The notes beneath the pieces were generated by a model, which made no database searches, was not told the origin of the DNA, and saw nothing but the letters and a program-made list of their open reading frames with translations. Both the position numbers and the translations under genes were made by a program. A DNA stretch of 63,982 nt, from contig JAABTT010000010.1 in NCBI GenBank assembly GCA_011389765.1, forward strand, positions 1-63,982, read 5' to 3'. Positions within the stretch are counted from its first letter, which is position 1. The number at the start of each line of letters is the position of its first letter. The stretch comes from Desulfohalobiaceae bacterium S24. GTDB lineage: Bacteria > Desulfobacterota > Desulfovibrionia > Desulfovibrionales > Desulfothermaceae. Positions 33,768 to 41,580 of the stretch are shown one piece after another.

Positions 33768-34532
33768 ATGGCACAGCACAACGGAGCCGAAGCACTCAGA
33801 TGTGAAAATGTACACAAAACGTATCAGGGCGGCGAAATCGCCCTCAAGGGCGTAAGTATTACTGCTGATAAAAAAGAATTTGTTGGCTTGATCGGTTTGA
33901 GTGGTTCCGGCAAATCCACCCTGCTTCGCTGCATCAACCGCCTGGTTGAACCGGATTCCGGAAAAATTTTCCTTGGGGACAAGGAAATCACCTCGCTCAA
34001 TAAAAAGCAATTGAAATTAATGCGCCGGGATATCGGTATGATCTTCCAGGAATTCAACCTGATCAACAGGATGACCGTCCTGCAGAATATTCTGTCCGGC
34101 AGACTCGGCTATGTCCCCTTATGGCGGAGCACCCTGCGCAAGTTTGCAGACGAGGACCTGGAAAAGGCCGTGGAAATCAGCGAGCTGGTCGGGATGAAGC
34201 CCTATCTGCACAAGCGGGCCGACGCCTTGAGCGGCGGCCAGCGCCAGCGGGTCGGCATCGCCCGGGCCTTGATCCAGGGACCCAGGCTTCTCCTGGTAGA
34301 CGAGCCGACCTCAAGCCTGGATCCGGCCATCGGCCGGGACGTCATGAAGGAAGTGCGCCGGATTTCCAAAGAGCTCGGAGTGCCCGTGCTGATCAGCATC
34401 CATGATGTCAATCTCGCTCTGGACTTTGCGGATCGCATCGTGGCCATGCGGGACGGAGAAGTTATTTCCGAAGGCGAAGCCGGTGAATTCAACCAGAAAC
34501 GTCTGGAAGATATTTATCAGTACAAGATTTAA
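33768..34532 (+). CDS. phnC: Phosphonate ABC transporter ATPase PhnC
   Basis: A 254-residue ABC ATPase. Walker A is GLSGSGKST, the Q loop MIFQEFNLINRMTVLQNIL contains the RMTVLQNVL-like stretch typical of PhnC, the signature is LSGGQRQR, and Walker B is LLLVDEPTSSLDP. It provides ATP-driven uptake with the two PhnE-type permeases downstream. It follows phnD across the stem-loop. Confidence 0.93.
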   Translation: MAQHNGAEALRCENVHKTYQGGEIALKGVSITADKKEFVGLIGLSGSGKSTLLRCINRLVEPDSGKIFLGDKEITSLNKKQLKLMRRDIGMIFQEFNLINRMTVLQNILSGRLGYVPLWRSTLRKFADEDLEKAVEISELVGMKPYLHKRADALSGGQRQRVGIARALIQGPRLLLVDEPTSSLDPAIGRDVMKEVRRISKELGVPVLISIHDVNLALDFADRIVAMRDGEVISEGEAGEFNQKRLEDIYQYKI

Positions 34533-34653
34533 TTTCATTTTGCGGCTTCAATACTCTTGATACATGATGCACATTGCCCCCAAACAAGGCAAAAAATTCA
34601 CATCACCTTAGATTGCAAAATGGAATACGCACAGCAGATAAAGGGGTCTGAAT

Positions 34654-35448
34654 ATGGCTGAACTGGAATCCGTAATTCCAAAAAAATCCAATCTGAAGCG
34701 AAACATCTGGCTCCTGGCCTTTGCTTTGGTTTTTGTCTGGTCGGTCTGGGGCATCTTCGTGGTGGAGACCAAATGGTCCAATGTCGGAACGATCGCCCAG
34801 GTGCTGCGGGCCATCGCCAGATTTTTTCCTCCCAACTGGGGATATGTTTTGGAACTGGGACAGGCCACTTTCGACACCTTTTTGATCGGATTGCTGGGGA
34901 CTTTTCTCTCCCTGGTCCTTTCCATTCCGGTGGCCTGGTTCGCAGCCCACAATATTTCCCCGTTCGTTCCCATTTGCTATCCCGTCGGCCGCTTCATCAT
35001 GACCATCAGCCGGTCCGTGCATGAAGTGGTCTGGGCTCTGATTTTCGTGGCCGCCTTGGGACTCGGCCCATTTGCAGGCATCCTGGCCCTGAGCCTGCGC
35101 TCCATTGGCTTTGTCTCCAAGATGACCGCTGAACAGATCGAAGACATCGACTATCGACCCATTGAGGCGATACGGGCCGCCGGCGGCAGCCGCATCGACG
35201 AGATTCTGTGGGGTATCATCCCGCAAATCCTGCCCCAATTCATCGGCACCGCTATTTTCCAATGGGACATCAATATTCGTCGGGCGACCATAATCGGTAT
35301 TGTCGGCGGCGGCGGACTCGGTCTGCTCTTCAGCATCAAGATGCAGGCCTATCAGTATTCCGATGCCACTGCAGTCCTGGTCGCCATTCTCGTTCTCGTC
35401 CTGGCCGGAGAATATATTTCCACCAAACTCCGCAGTATGATCTCCTGA
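34654..35448 (+). CDS. phnE: Phosphonate ABC transporter permease (PhnE), first
   Basis: A 264-residue permease with about six helices. The coupling loop reads IEAIRAAGGSRIDEILWGIIPQI. TFDTFLIGLLGTFLSLVLSIPVAW is the first core segment, and SVHEVVWALIFVA is typical of PhnE. It is followed after 27 bases by a second PhnE-type permease, so the importer has two distinct membrane subunits. Confidence 0.92.
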   Translation: MAELESVIPKKSNLKRNIWLLAFALVFVWSVWGIFVVETKWSNVGTIAQVLRAIARFFPPNWGYVLELGQATFDTFLIGLLGTFLSLVLSIPVAWFAAHNISPFVPICYPVGRFIMTISRSVHEVVWALIFVAALGLGPFAGILALSLRSIGFVSKMTAEQIEDIDYRPIEAIRAAGGSRIDEILWGIIPQILPQFIGTAIFQWDINIRRATIIGIVGGGGLGLLFSIKMQAYQYSDATAVLVAILVLVLAGEYISTKLRSMIS

Positions 35449-35475
35449 TAAAATTTTCGATTAAGGATAGCCGTT

Positions 35476-36303
35476 ATGGAAGCCACCAAGCCAACACAGC
35501 CCCTAAACGTCGTCGAGCATCTTGAAGAGCACAAAAAAAGACGCTTCTTCTATTTTTTGAGCGGTATCGGGGTCCTGATTCTGATCTTTTGGTCTTTTTA
35601 CTACCTCAATATCCCCCTGGCACGATTCTTCTTCATGCTGGGGCCGATCGGCCACAAAATCAACCAGCTCTTTATCTGGCCTGATTTTGGCTATATCAAC
35701 AATCTCGGCATGCTCCAATCGATTGTGGAAACCTTTCAAATGGGCATCTTCGGGACCTTTGTCGGTCTGGCCCTCTGCGTCCCTCTCGCCTGGTTCGCCT
35801 CTTTCAATATGACCCCCAACAAAATACTCCTCTATCCGCTGGGGCGGGGTGTGATCATCGGCTCCAGGTCCATTTACGAATTGATCTGGGCCATCCTGTT
35901 CACCATGATTCTCGGCTTCGGGCCGCTGGCCGGCAGTCTGACCTGCGTCCTGGCCACCATCGGATTCTCCGGGAAGCTCATGACTGAAGCCGTAGAAGCC
36001 ATTGACATGGGGCCGGTGGAGGCCGTGCGGGCCTCCGGCGCCGGAGAAATCGAGACCTTTTTCTGGGGTGTCCTGCCCCAGGTCCAGACCTCCTGGACCG
36101 GCATCGGCATCTACGGCTGGGATTCCACCTTCCGCATGGCCACCATCATGGGCTATGTCGGAGCCGGGGGCATCGGGATGTACCTCCGGGAAACCATTGA
36201 AATGCTGGAATACGAAAAAACCGGGATGACGCTTCTGGTCATCATTATCCTGGTGATCATCAGCGAAATCTCATCCGCCTGGGCGAGAAACAAGCTCTCC
36301 TAA
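35476..36303 (+). CDS. phnE: Phosphonate ABC transporter permease (PhnE), second
   Basis: A 275-residue permease paralogous to the preceding gene. The N-terminal helix is at about 20-40. The core repeat includes VETFQMGIFGTFVGLALCVPLAW and SRSIYELIWAILFT, and the coupling loop reads VEAVRASGAGEIETFFWGVLPQV. The operon ends directly in a very strong terminator. Two-permease PhnCDEE importers are known for phosphonates and phosphite. Confidence 0.92.
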   Translation: MEATKPTQPLNVVEHLEEHKKRRFFYFLSGIGVLILIFWSFYYLNIPLARFFFMLGPIGHKINQLFIWPDFGYINNLGMLQSIVETFQMGIFGTFVGLALCVPLAWFASFNMTPNKILLYPLGRGVIIGSRSIYELIWAILFTMILGFGPLAGSLTCVLATIGFSGKLMTEAVEAIDMGPVEAVRASGAGEIETFFWGVLPQVQTSWTGIGIYGWDSTFRMATIMGYVGAGGIGMYLRETIEMLEYEKTGMTLLVIIILVIISEISSAWARNKLS

Positions 36304-36357
36304 AATATTTTCAGAGGGGATCGCTTTCTAAGCGATCCCCTCTGAAAATATTTTTTA
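36303..36357 (+). terminator. Intrinsic terminator of phnDCEE
   Basis: A perfect 24-base stem (36303-36326 with 36330-36353; core CAGAGGGGATCGCTT/AAGCGATCCCCTCTG) with a 3-base TCT loop. The T-run at the end of the stem continues TTTA. Its symmetry should let it stop transcription in both directions. Confidence 0.9.
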
Positions 36358-36412
36358 TATCGCTATCGGGATCGAAGTGACATGCCGCCTCGGCAGGAAA
36401 AAAATGGAACTG

Positions 36413-36460
36413 TATACTGATCCAATTTTGATTTTTGAAACAAAGACTGATTGTCCTTTG
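36413..36460. repeat. Solo left arm of the 95-bp TATACTGATCCAA element
   Basis: TATACTGATCCAATTTTG and the following roughly 30 bases resemble 30022-30070. No matching right arm follows within 200 bases, so this is a truncated copy or a single regulatory site upstream of the saccharopine-dehydrogenase-like gene. Confidence 0.6.
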
Positions 36461-36569
36461 ATTTTAAAGACAGAATCTTAAAAAAGGTAAGTTCAGACTT
36501 CGTACCGACAATACGGCTTTGAACCTTAAGGCAGTTAAGTAATTAGCAATATTTGAAATGTTGTTAAAA

Positions 36570-36776
36570 TTGGACAAATATCGAAATTCGAATTTCGGGT
36601 TTCGTGCTTCGAATTTACAATAAGCAGATAGTTGTCCAAAAAATGACTCAAACTTTAGCTCTTGGTGAAGAGCTCTGAAGTTGGAGCAGTATAGCAACCA
36701 AATCCCAATCTGTTTACCAATTTCCAATTTCAAATTTCAAATTTCAAATTTCGCGCTTCGGATTCCGTAAAAAGAT
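36570..36776. repeat. AT-rich degenerate repeats with TTTAGCTC/GAGCTCTGAA hairpin
   Basis: The part at about 36600-36677 resembles 51198-51278: TTTCGTGCTTCGAATTTA, then TAAGCA, TTGTCCAAAAAA and TTTAGCTC...AAGAGCTCTGAA. A run of CAAATTTC units follows at 36725-36750. With the preceding bases it fills a 488-base gap without genes. Confidence 0.65.
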
Positions 36777-36791
36777 ATGGAGCAGTCGCAC

Positions 36792-37955
36792 ATGAACATT
36801 CTCTGCCTCGGCGGGGCGGGCAAGATCTGCCGGGAAGCGATCAACGATCTGCTTGCCTTTTCCAACGTCTCGAAAGTTACCATCGCTGACATTGATGCAG
36901 CAAGCGCGGAGGAAGTCGCAGTCTGGCTGCATGATTCCAGAATTGATGTCCGCAGACTGGACATCCAGGATCGGGAAGAAACCGTTCAATTGATGCAGGG
37001 CTATGATCTGGTCATGGACGGACTGACCATCTCCATGAACGACCGGTCCACGGCCTGCATGGCCGAGGCCGGGGTCAACGGGATCAATTTGAACGGCTGC
37101 AGCACGGAATGGGAGTACGATCAGCTCTTCAAAGACAGGGGAAGGCTGTTCGTGCCTGGAATGGGCATGACCCCGGGCGTCACCAATCTGATGGCCAGGT
37201 ATGCAACGGACCGCCTGGACAGGGTGGATACGATCCGCATCAGCCACGGGGCCTTCAGGCCGGTGGCCTTTTCACCGTCCATCGCGGAGACGACCCGCCT
37301 GGAATATGACCCGGACCTGCCCACGCGGCTTGTCTTTGAAGACGGCCAGTTCATCCAGGTTCCACCCTTTGCCAGGCCCCTGGAGATCGAGCTGCCGGAA
37401 CCATTTGGGACCCACACCCAGTACATCATCCCCCATGCCGAGACCCTGACTCTGCCAAAGTCCCTGGAAGGAAAGGGACTCCGCCTGCTTGAAGTCAGAG
37501 GGACCTGGCCGCCGGAAAATATGGAGTTGATCAGGGTCCTGCATGACTGGGGCTTCCTGCGCAACGACCGTGTTCGGGTCCAGAATCGGGACATCGGGAT
37601 CCTGGACGCCATCGCCGCCTATCTGCTCCAGTCGCCCGAAGGCAGGCAAACCAAACTCTACGGTTACGCCCTGCATGTCGAGGTCACAGGGGAAAAAGAC
37701 GGCCGGGAAATGACCCGGGTATTGACCCACACCCATCCTCCCTCGGATGGTACAGTCCCGGATTGGGAAGGACTGCGGGCCTACACCCGTAATGTGGGCA
37801 TCCCCATGAGCATCGGCGCGCAGATGATTGCGAAAGGGCAGGTCAAAGGATCCGGGGTCCTGGCCCCGGAACTGGCTTTTGATCCGGAGTCTGTCTTTCA
37901 TGAACTGGCCGGACGGCAGATCATGATCCAGGAACACCTCACTCCCCGGGCCTAG
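36792..37955 (+). CDS. Saccharopine-dehydrogenase-like NAD(P) oxidoreductase
   Basis: A 387-residue protein. The N-terminal Rossmann domain opens with NILCLGGAGKICREAI (a GxGxxG-like turn with the second Gly replaced), followed by VTIADID. DLVMDGL and GINLNGCSTEWEY are the saccharopine reductase NAD domain. PGMGMTPGVTNLMARYA is the family's substrate-domain hallmark. The ATG at 36792 was chosen because GGAG lies 9 bases before it; 15 bases upstream is another ATG with no ribosome site. The family makes or cleaves secondary-amine (opine-type) bonds. It lies 58 bases ahead of the pyrrolysine mttB, so an N-alkylated amine is a plausible substrate. The exact reaction is unknown. Confidence 0.78.
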   Translation: MNILCLGGAGKICREAINDLLAFSNVSKVTIADIDAASAEEVAVWLHDSRIDVRRLDIQDREETVQLMQGYDLVMDGLTISMNDRSTACMAEAGVNGINLNGCSTEWEYDQLFKDRGRLFVPGMGMTPGVTNLMARYATDRLDRVDTIRISHGAFRPVAFSPSIAETTRLEYDPDLPTRLVFEDGQFIQVPPFARPLEIELPEPFGTHTQYIIPHAETLTLPKSLEGKGLRLLEVRGTWPPENMELIRVLHDWGFLRNDRVRVQNRDIGILDAIAAYLLQSPEGRQTKLYGYALHVEVTGEKDGREMTRVLTHTHPPSDGTVPDWEGLRAYTRNVGIPMSIGAQMIAKGQVKGSGVLAPELAFDPESVFHELAGRQIMIQEHLTPRA

Positions 37956-38013
37956 TCGAAACTATTCGCCGTGCATTTTTCAAACAGTGACAGCCTTTTC
38001 AGGAGGGACAATC

Positions 38014-39492
38014 ATGCGGAAAGGATTCCAACCGGGTTCAGTCCGGAGCAACGGCATCGGACTGAACATGTTTTCCGAAGACGAACTGCAGCAGGTCCAT
38101 CTGGCGACTCTGGACGTCCTCTGGAATATCGGGGTCAAGGTGGAGAGCGACAAAGCCCTCGGCATTTTCCACGACGGAGGATGCAGTATTGAGCCCTCAA
38201 AAAAAATCGTCAAGATTCCGGCCTGGCTGGCAGAAGACGCCATTCGTTCCGCTCCCCCCACTTTTCGGGCCTGCGGCCGCAATCCGGAGAAAGACTACGT
38301 CTGTGAAAAAGACCGGACGGGGTTTGTCAATTTCGGCGAGGCCCCGCAAATGCTCGACCTGGAGAGCAGAGAACTGAGAACCCCTCTGAAAAGAGACGTT
38401 GATGAAGCCACTCGCCTCATGGATGCCCTGGAGGAAATCGTTGTTTTTGAACGGCCTTTGACCCCGAGCGATATGGATCAGGACATTGCCTGCCTGTACA
38501 ACACCAAGGCCTTTTACCAGCACTGCACCAAGCACGGCTATATCGGGATCAACAGCGTGGACAATCTCCGATCCTGTTTTGCCATGGGCTGTGCCGTGGC
38601 CGGCGGCGAAGAGGCCTTCAGGCAGCGCCCCACCTTTTCCACCACCTGCGATCCCATCAGCCCCCTGCTCCATTCCCGGGATGCCTGCGACGTCCTGATC
38701 GAAGCCTGCGAACTCGGCGTCCCTCTGAAGATCAATCCCCTGGGATTGACCGGCGGCACAACCTGCGTCAATCAGGCCTCGGCCCTGGTCACGCACAACG
38801 CGGAAAACCTGAGCATGCTGCTTCTCGGACAGCTGGTCCGCAAAGGACACCCCATGGTCTACGGATCATCCACAAGCATGATGGATCTCAAGACCGGACT
38901 GGCCTCCATGGGCTGCCCTGAAGGCGGGATCTTCAGCGCGGCCATCGCCAAAATGGCCCAATTCTATCAACTGCCCTCCTGGACCTCAGGAGGATAGGTT
39001 GACAGCAAACGACCGGACGCGCAAGCCGCCCACGAGTTTACACTCACAGCCATGTTGCCGGCGTTGGCAGGGACCAACCTGATTTATGGCTTGGGGATGC
39101 TCGACAGCGGCATGACCTTTGATTATGCCCAGGCTCTGCTGCAGTCCGAAATGCTGAATAAAGTCCTGCGGGCAATTCAGGGAATGTCCGTATCCGATGA
39201 GCTCTTTGCCTATGACGTGATCCAGGACGTGGGTCCAGGCGGAGAATTCATTACCCACGAACATACCTTTGCGCATATGCGGGAACAATCCCAGGTGAAG
39301 CTCTTCGATCGCAGATCCAGGGAGACCTGGGAGGCCTCGGGCAGTCAGGATGTCGTGGAGCGGGCCTATGCAGCGGCCCGGGAGATCATTGCAAGCCATG
39401 AGGTTGAGCCGCTTTTGGAGAGCGTGCAGTCTGAACTGGAGGCGATATACGAAGACGCCGAAGCCAGACAGGTCCGAAATCGGGAGGCTTGA
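38014..39492 (+). CDS. mttB: MttB-family methyltransferase with in-frame amber (pyrrolysine) codon
   Basis: The frame reads without shift from ATG 38014 (AGGAGG upstream) to TGA 39490, interrupted only by TAG at 38995-38997. The codons before it give QLPSWTSGG and those after give VDSKRPDAQAAHE, so similarity to trimethylamine methyltransferase MttB runs through the stop. The amber is codon 328 of 493; the pyrrolysine of Methanosarcina MttB is at about 334 of 495. The family transfers a methyl group from a tertiary amine to a corrinoid protein, with pyrrolysine activating the amine. No corrinoid protein or pyl genes are in the window. A LysR gene converges on it. Non-Pyl MttB homologues use quaternary amines; the substrate here is unknown. 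Confidence 0.9.
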
Positions 39493-39496
39493 GGGC

Positions 39497-40405
39497 TCAG
39501 CGTTCAAGTTCCCCGGCGTATCCCCGGGCCCAGGAAATCACGGCCTGGAAAAAAAACTCCAAAGATTTTGATATATACTTATCTTTATGATAAATCATGT
39601 AATATTCTCTTTTCATCTCCGGTTCAGCCAGGGGAATCGAACAGAGTTTTCCCTCCCGGACCTCATCCCGAACCACCCCATTGGACATCAGGGCGATTCC
39701 AAGATTCTGCTTGACCGCTTCCTTGATCGCCCTGTTGCTGGAAAACTCCAGAGACAGCTTGACTGAGAGCCCATGCTTCATGAGATACGCATCAAAGGCC
39801 GTACGCGGGGCTGAGCCCCGTTCATGCATGATCACGGACTCACCTCTCAACTCCTTTGGATCAATGGACTTTTTGCGCGCCAAAGGATGACCGGGAGAGG
39901 TGATGAGTACCAGGGCGTCCTCCAGCAATTTCCGGATGGTCAGCTTGGGATTTTCCACCCAGTAGGATATAAAACCTATATCCACAAACAGATGGGCCAC
40001 ATTGTCCGCCACCATGTCCGTCGGGAGGATGATCTTTGAAATTTCAATGCCTGGATATTGCTTTTTAAAGGGAATAATAATATCCGGGAGATAGTAGGCG
40101 CCGAAACTCTCACTCGATTCGATCCGGATATTGCCTGCTTTTTGATGCTGAAAATCTCTCAAAGCCTCACTGGCTTGATTTTCCAGATCGAAAATTTTCT
40201 CCGCAAGGGTAAACAAAGAGCGCCCGGCATCGGTCAGGACCAAGGATTTTCCGACAATGTCAATGAACTTGATATCATAATGCTCCTGCATCCTCTGGAT
40301 GGCTTTGGTTACGGCAGGCTGGGTGATAAAAAGCTCTTCAGCTGCGGCACTGAAGCTGGAATTCTTGGCCACGACATAAAATATCTTCAACTGATTAAGA
40401 TTCAT
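39497..40405 (-). CDS. LysR-family transcriptional regulator
   Basis: A 302-residue regulator. The N-terminal winged helix reads MNLNQLKIFYVVAKNSSFS, AAAEELFITQPAVTKAIQ, and the C-terminal two-lobed co-inducer domain holds GAYYLPDIIIPFKKQYPGIE. The ATG at 40405 has GAGG upstream; the frame extends to 40438 without a better site. It converges on mttB with a 4-base gap and is divergent from the carboxylase remnant. LysR proteins commonly control a divergent gene, so its original target may have been the now-broken carboxylase. mttB is a second possibility. Confidence 0.9.
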   Translation of the reverse strand: MNLNQLKIFYVVAKNSSFSAAAEELFITQPAVTKAIQRMQEHYDIKFIDIVGKSLVLTDAGRSLFTLAEKIFDLENQASEALRDFQHQKAGNIRIESSESFGAYYLPDIIIPFKKQYPGIEISKIILPTDMVADNVAHLFVDIGFISYWVENPKLTIRKLLEDALVLITSPGHPLARKKSIDPKELRGESVIMHERGSAPRTAFDAYLMKHGLSVKLSLEFSSNRAIKEAVKQNLGIALMSNGVVRDEVREGKLCSIPLAEPEMKREYYMIYHKDKYISKSLEFFFQAVISWARGYAGELER

Positions 40406-40771
40406 ATACTTACGGTCCTCATAAATTGAGGTTTTCATTATTTTGAAATCCCGGTAGTCGGTGCTGTACGTTTCGGCCTATTTGCAATTTACTCCTCCCG
40501 TAAGTATCTATATTTCAAATGGGTATACAAGAATGGCCAAGCAATAGAGTTTAAGTTGGTTCAGTGCAAATTGTATTTTCACTTATATTATCAGGCAGAT
40601 ACCAGAATTTGGCCCAAAACGAAGCTCCAATCCAAACAAGATCCCTAAAATATTTCATTAAGGTCTTAAATCCTGAAACCCGACACCTGAAACCTCAAAA
40701 AGCCAAAGAATCTTCAGGGAAAAGTACTGTGGAGCTTTCCTGAGCGTCAAGAAAAAAATGAGGTGTGATCC
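40406..40771. other. Intergenic region between lysR and the carboxylase remnant
   Basis: A 366-base gap. It holds an imperfect copy of the TTGGATCAGT arm (TTGGTTCAGT at about 40556) and AT-rich stretches suited to a promoter. Short CTGAAACC repeats (CCTGAAACCCGACACCTGAAAC) lie at about 40671-40695. No gene was seen. Confidence 0.45.
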
Positions 40772-41461
40772 ATGAGCAGGCAGCAGAAATTCGAGGAATT
40801 CCATAAACGGCGTCAGGAACAAACAAACGGAGGAGGCAGGGACGGCAGAGCCAAACAGCATGACAAGGGCAAAATGACCGCCCGGGAACGGATCGATATC
40901 CTCTTTGACCCCGGCAGCTTCAAGGAACTGAATGTGTTTGTGGCCCAGCGAAGCACGGAAAAAGGGATGCAGGGCGTCAAAACCCCCGGGGAGGGGGTGG
41001 TCACCGGATACGGATCGATTGAAGGCAGGCTGGTCTACGTCTACGCCCAGGACTTTACCGTGATGGGCGGCTCCCTCGGCGAGATGCACGCCGCAAAAAT
41101 CAACAGGGTCCAGGACCTGGCCCTGAAAACGGGAGCCCCGGTCATCGGCATCAACGATTCCGGCGGCGCCCGGATTCAGGAAGGCGTGGCCTCCCTGAGC
41201 GGCTACGGCAACATATTTTTCCGGAACAGCATCGCTTCGGGTGTCATTCCCCAAATTTCCGTTATCATGGGGCCTTGCGCCGGAGGAGCGGTCTACTCCC
41301 CGGCCTTGACCGATTTTATTTTCATGGTCGAAGGGAGCAGCAAGATGTTCATCACCGGCCCCTATGGCCGGAAAAGTCCTCACAATCAATGTCAAGCCGG
41401 GAGATCAGGTAGCCAGAGACGATGTCCTGTTAATCCTGGAAGCGATGAAGATGGAAAATGA
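40772..41461 (+). pseudogene. Truncated acyl-CoA carboxylase carboxyltransferase subunit, joined out of frame to BCCP
   Basis: The first about 195 codons are a normal carboxyltransferase (propionyl/methylmalonyl-CoA type; family length about 510-520): [68 protein letters not shown], and [17 protein letters not shown]. Homology ends at KMFITGP. From GGCCCC at about 41362 the DNA is the 3' end of a biotin carrier gene in another frame, so the last about 35 codons are nonsense. More than 300 codons of the carboxyltransferase, including its CoA-binding second half, are missing. An internal deletion with microhomology at the join is the simplest cause; assembly error is possible. Confidence 0.88.
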
Positions 41462-41564
41462 AATCCGGGCCCAAGAGAGCGGGACGGTACAGGAAGTCCT
41501 TGTGAGCGAAGGTGTCGCGGTCAACAACGGCGATCTGCTCCTGAAGCTGGACGCAAGGGCTTGA
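41364..41564 (+). CDS. Biotin carboxyl carrier domain (fragment)
   Basis: A 66-residue biotinyl domain: [33 protein letters not shown] with the biotinylated Lys in EAMKMEN, and [14 protein letters not shown]. The APM preceding AGKV in a whole carrier is still readable in this frame just before the join (GCC CCT ATG). The N-terminal linker of the carrier was lost with the deletion. The first ATG has no ribosome site, so expression is doubtful unless by frameshift or reinitiation from the upstream fragment. It belongs to a sodium-pumping decarboxylase or an acyl-CoA carboxylase. Confidence 0.75.
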   Translation: MAGKVLTINVKPGDQVARDDVLLILEAMKMENEIRAQESGTVQEVLVSEGVAVNNGDLLLKLDARA

Positions 41565-41580
41565 GGCCCTTGCGGCGCCG

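Noticed and set aside
36720-36760. CAAATTTC run as a CRISPR-like array
   Set aside because: The units are 8 bases with no spacers; it is a simple-sequence stretch.
37987-38997. A complete 336-residue methyltransferase ending at TAG, with a separate 146-residue gene at 39052
   Set aside because: Both are in the same frame with coding-like sequence between them and MttB-type similarity across the TAG, so one amber-containing gene fits better.
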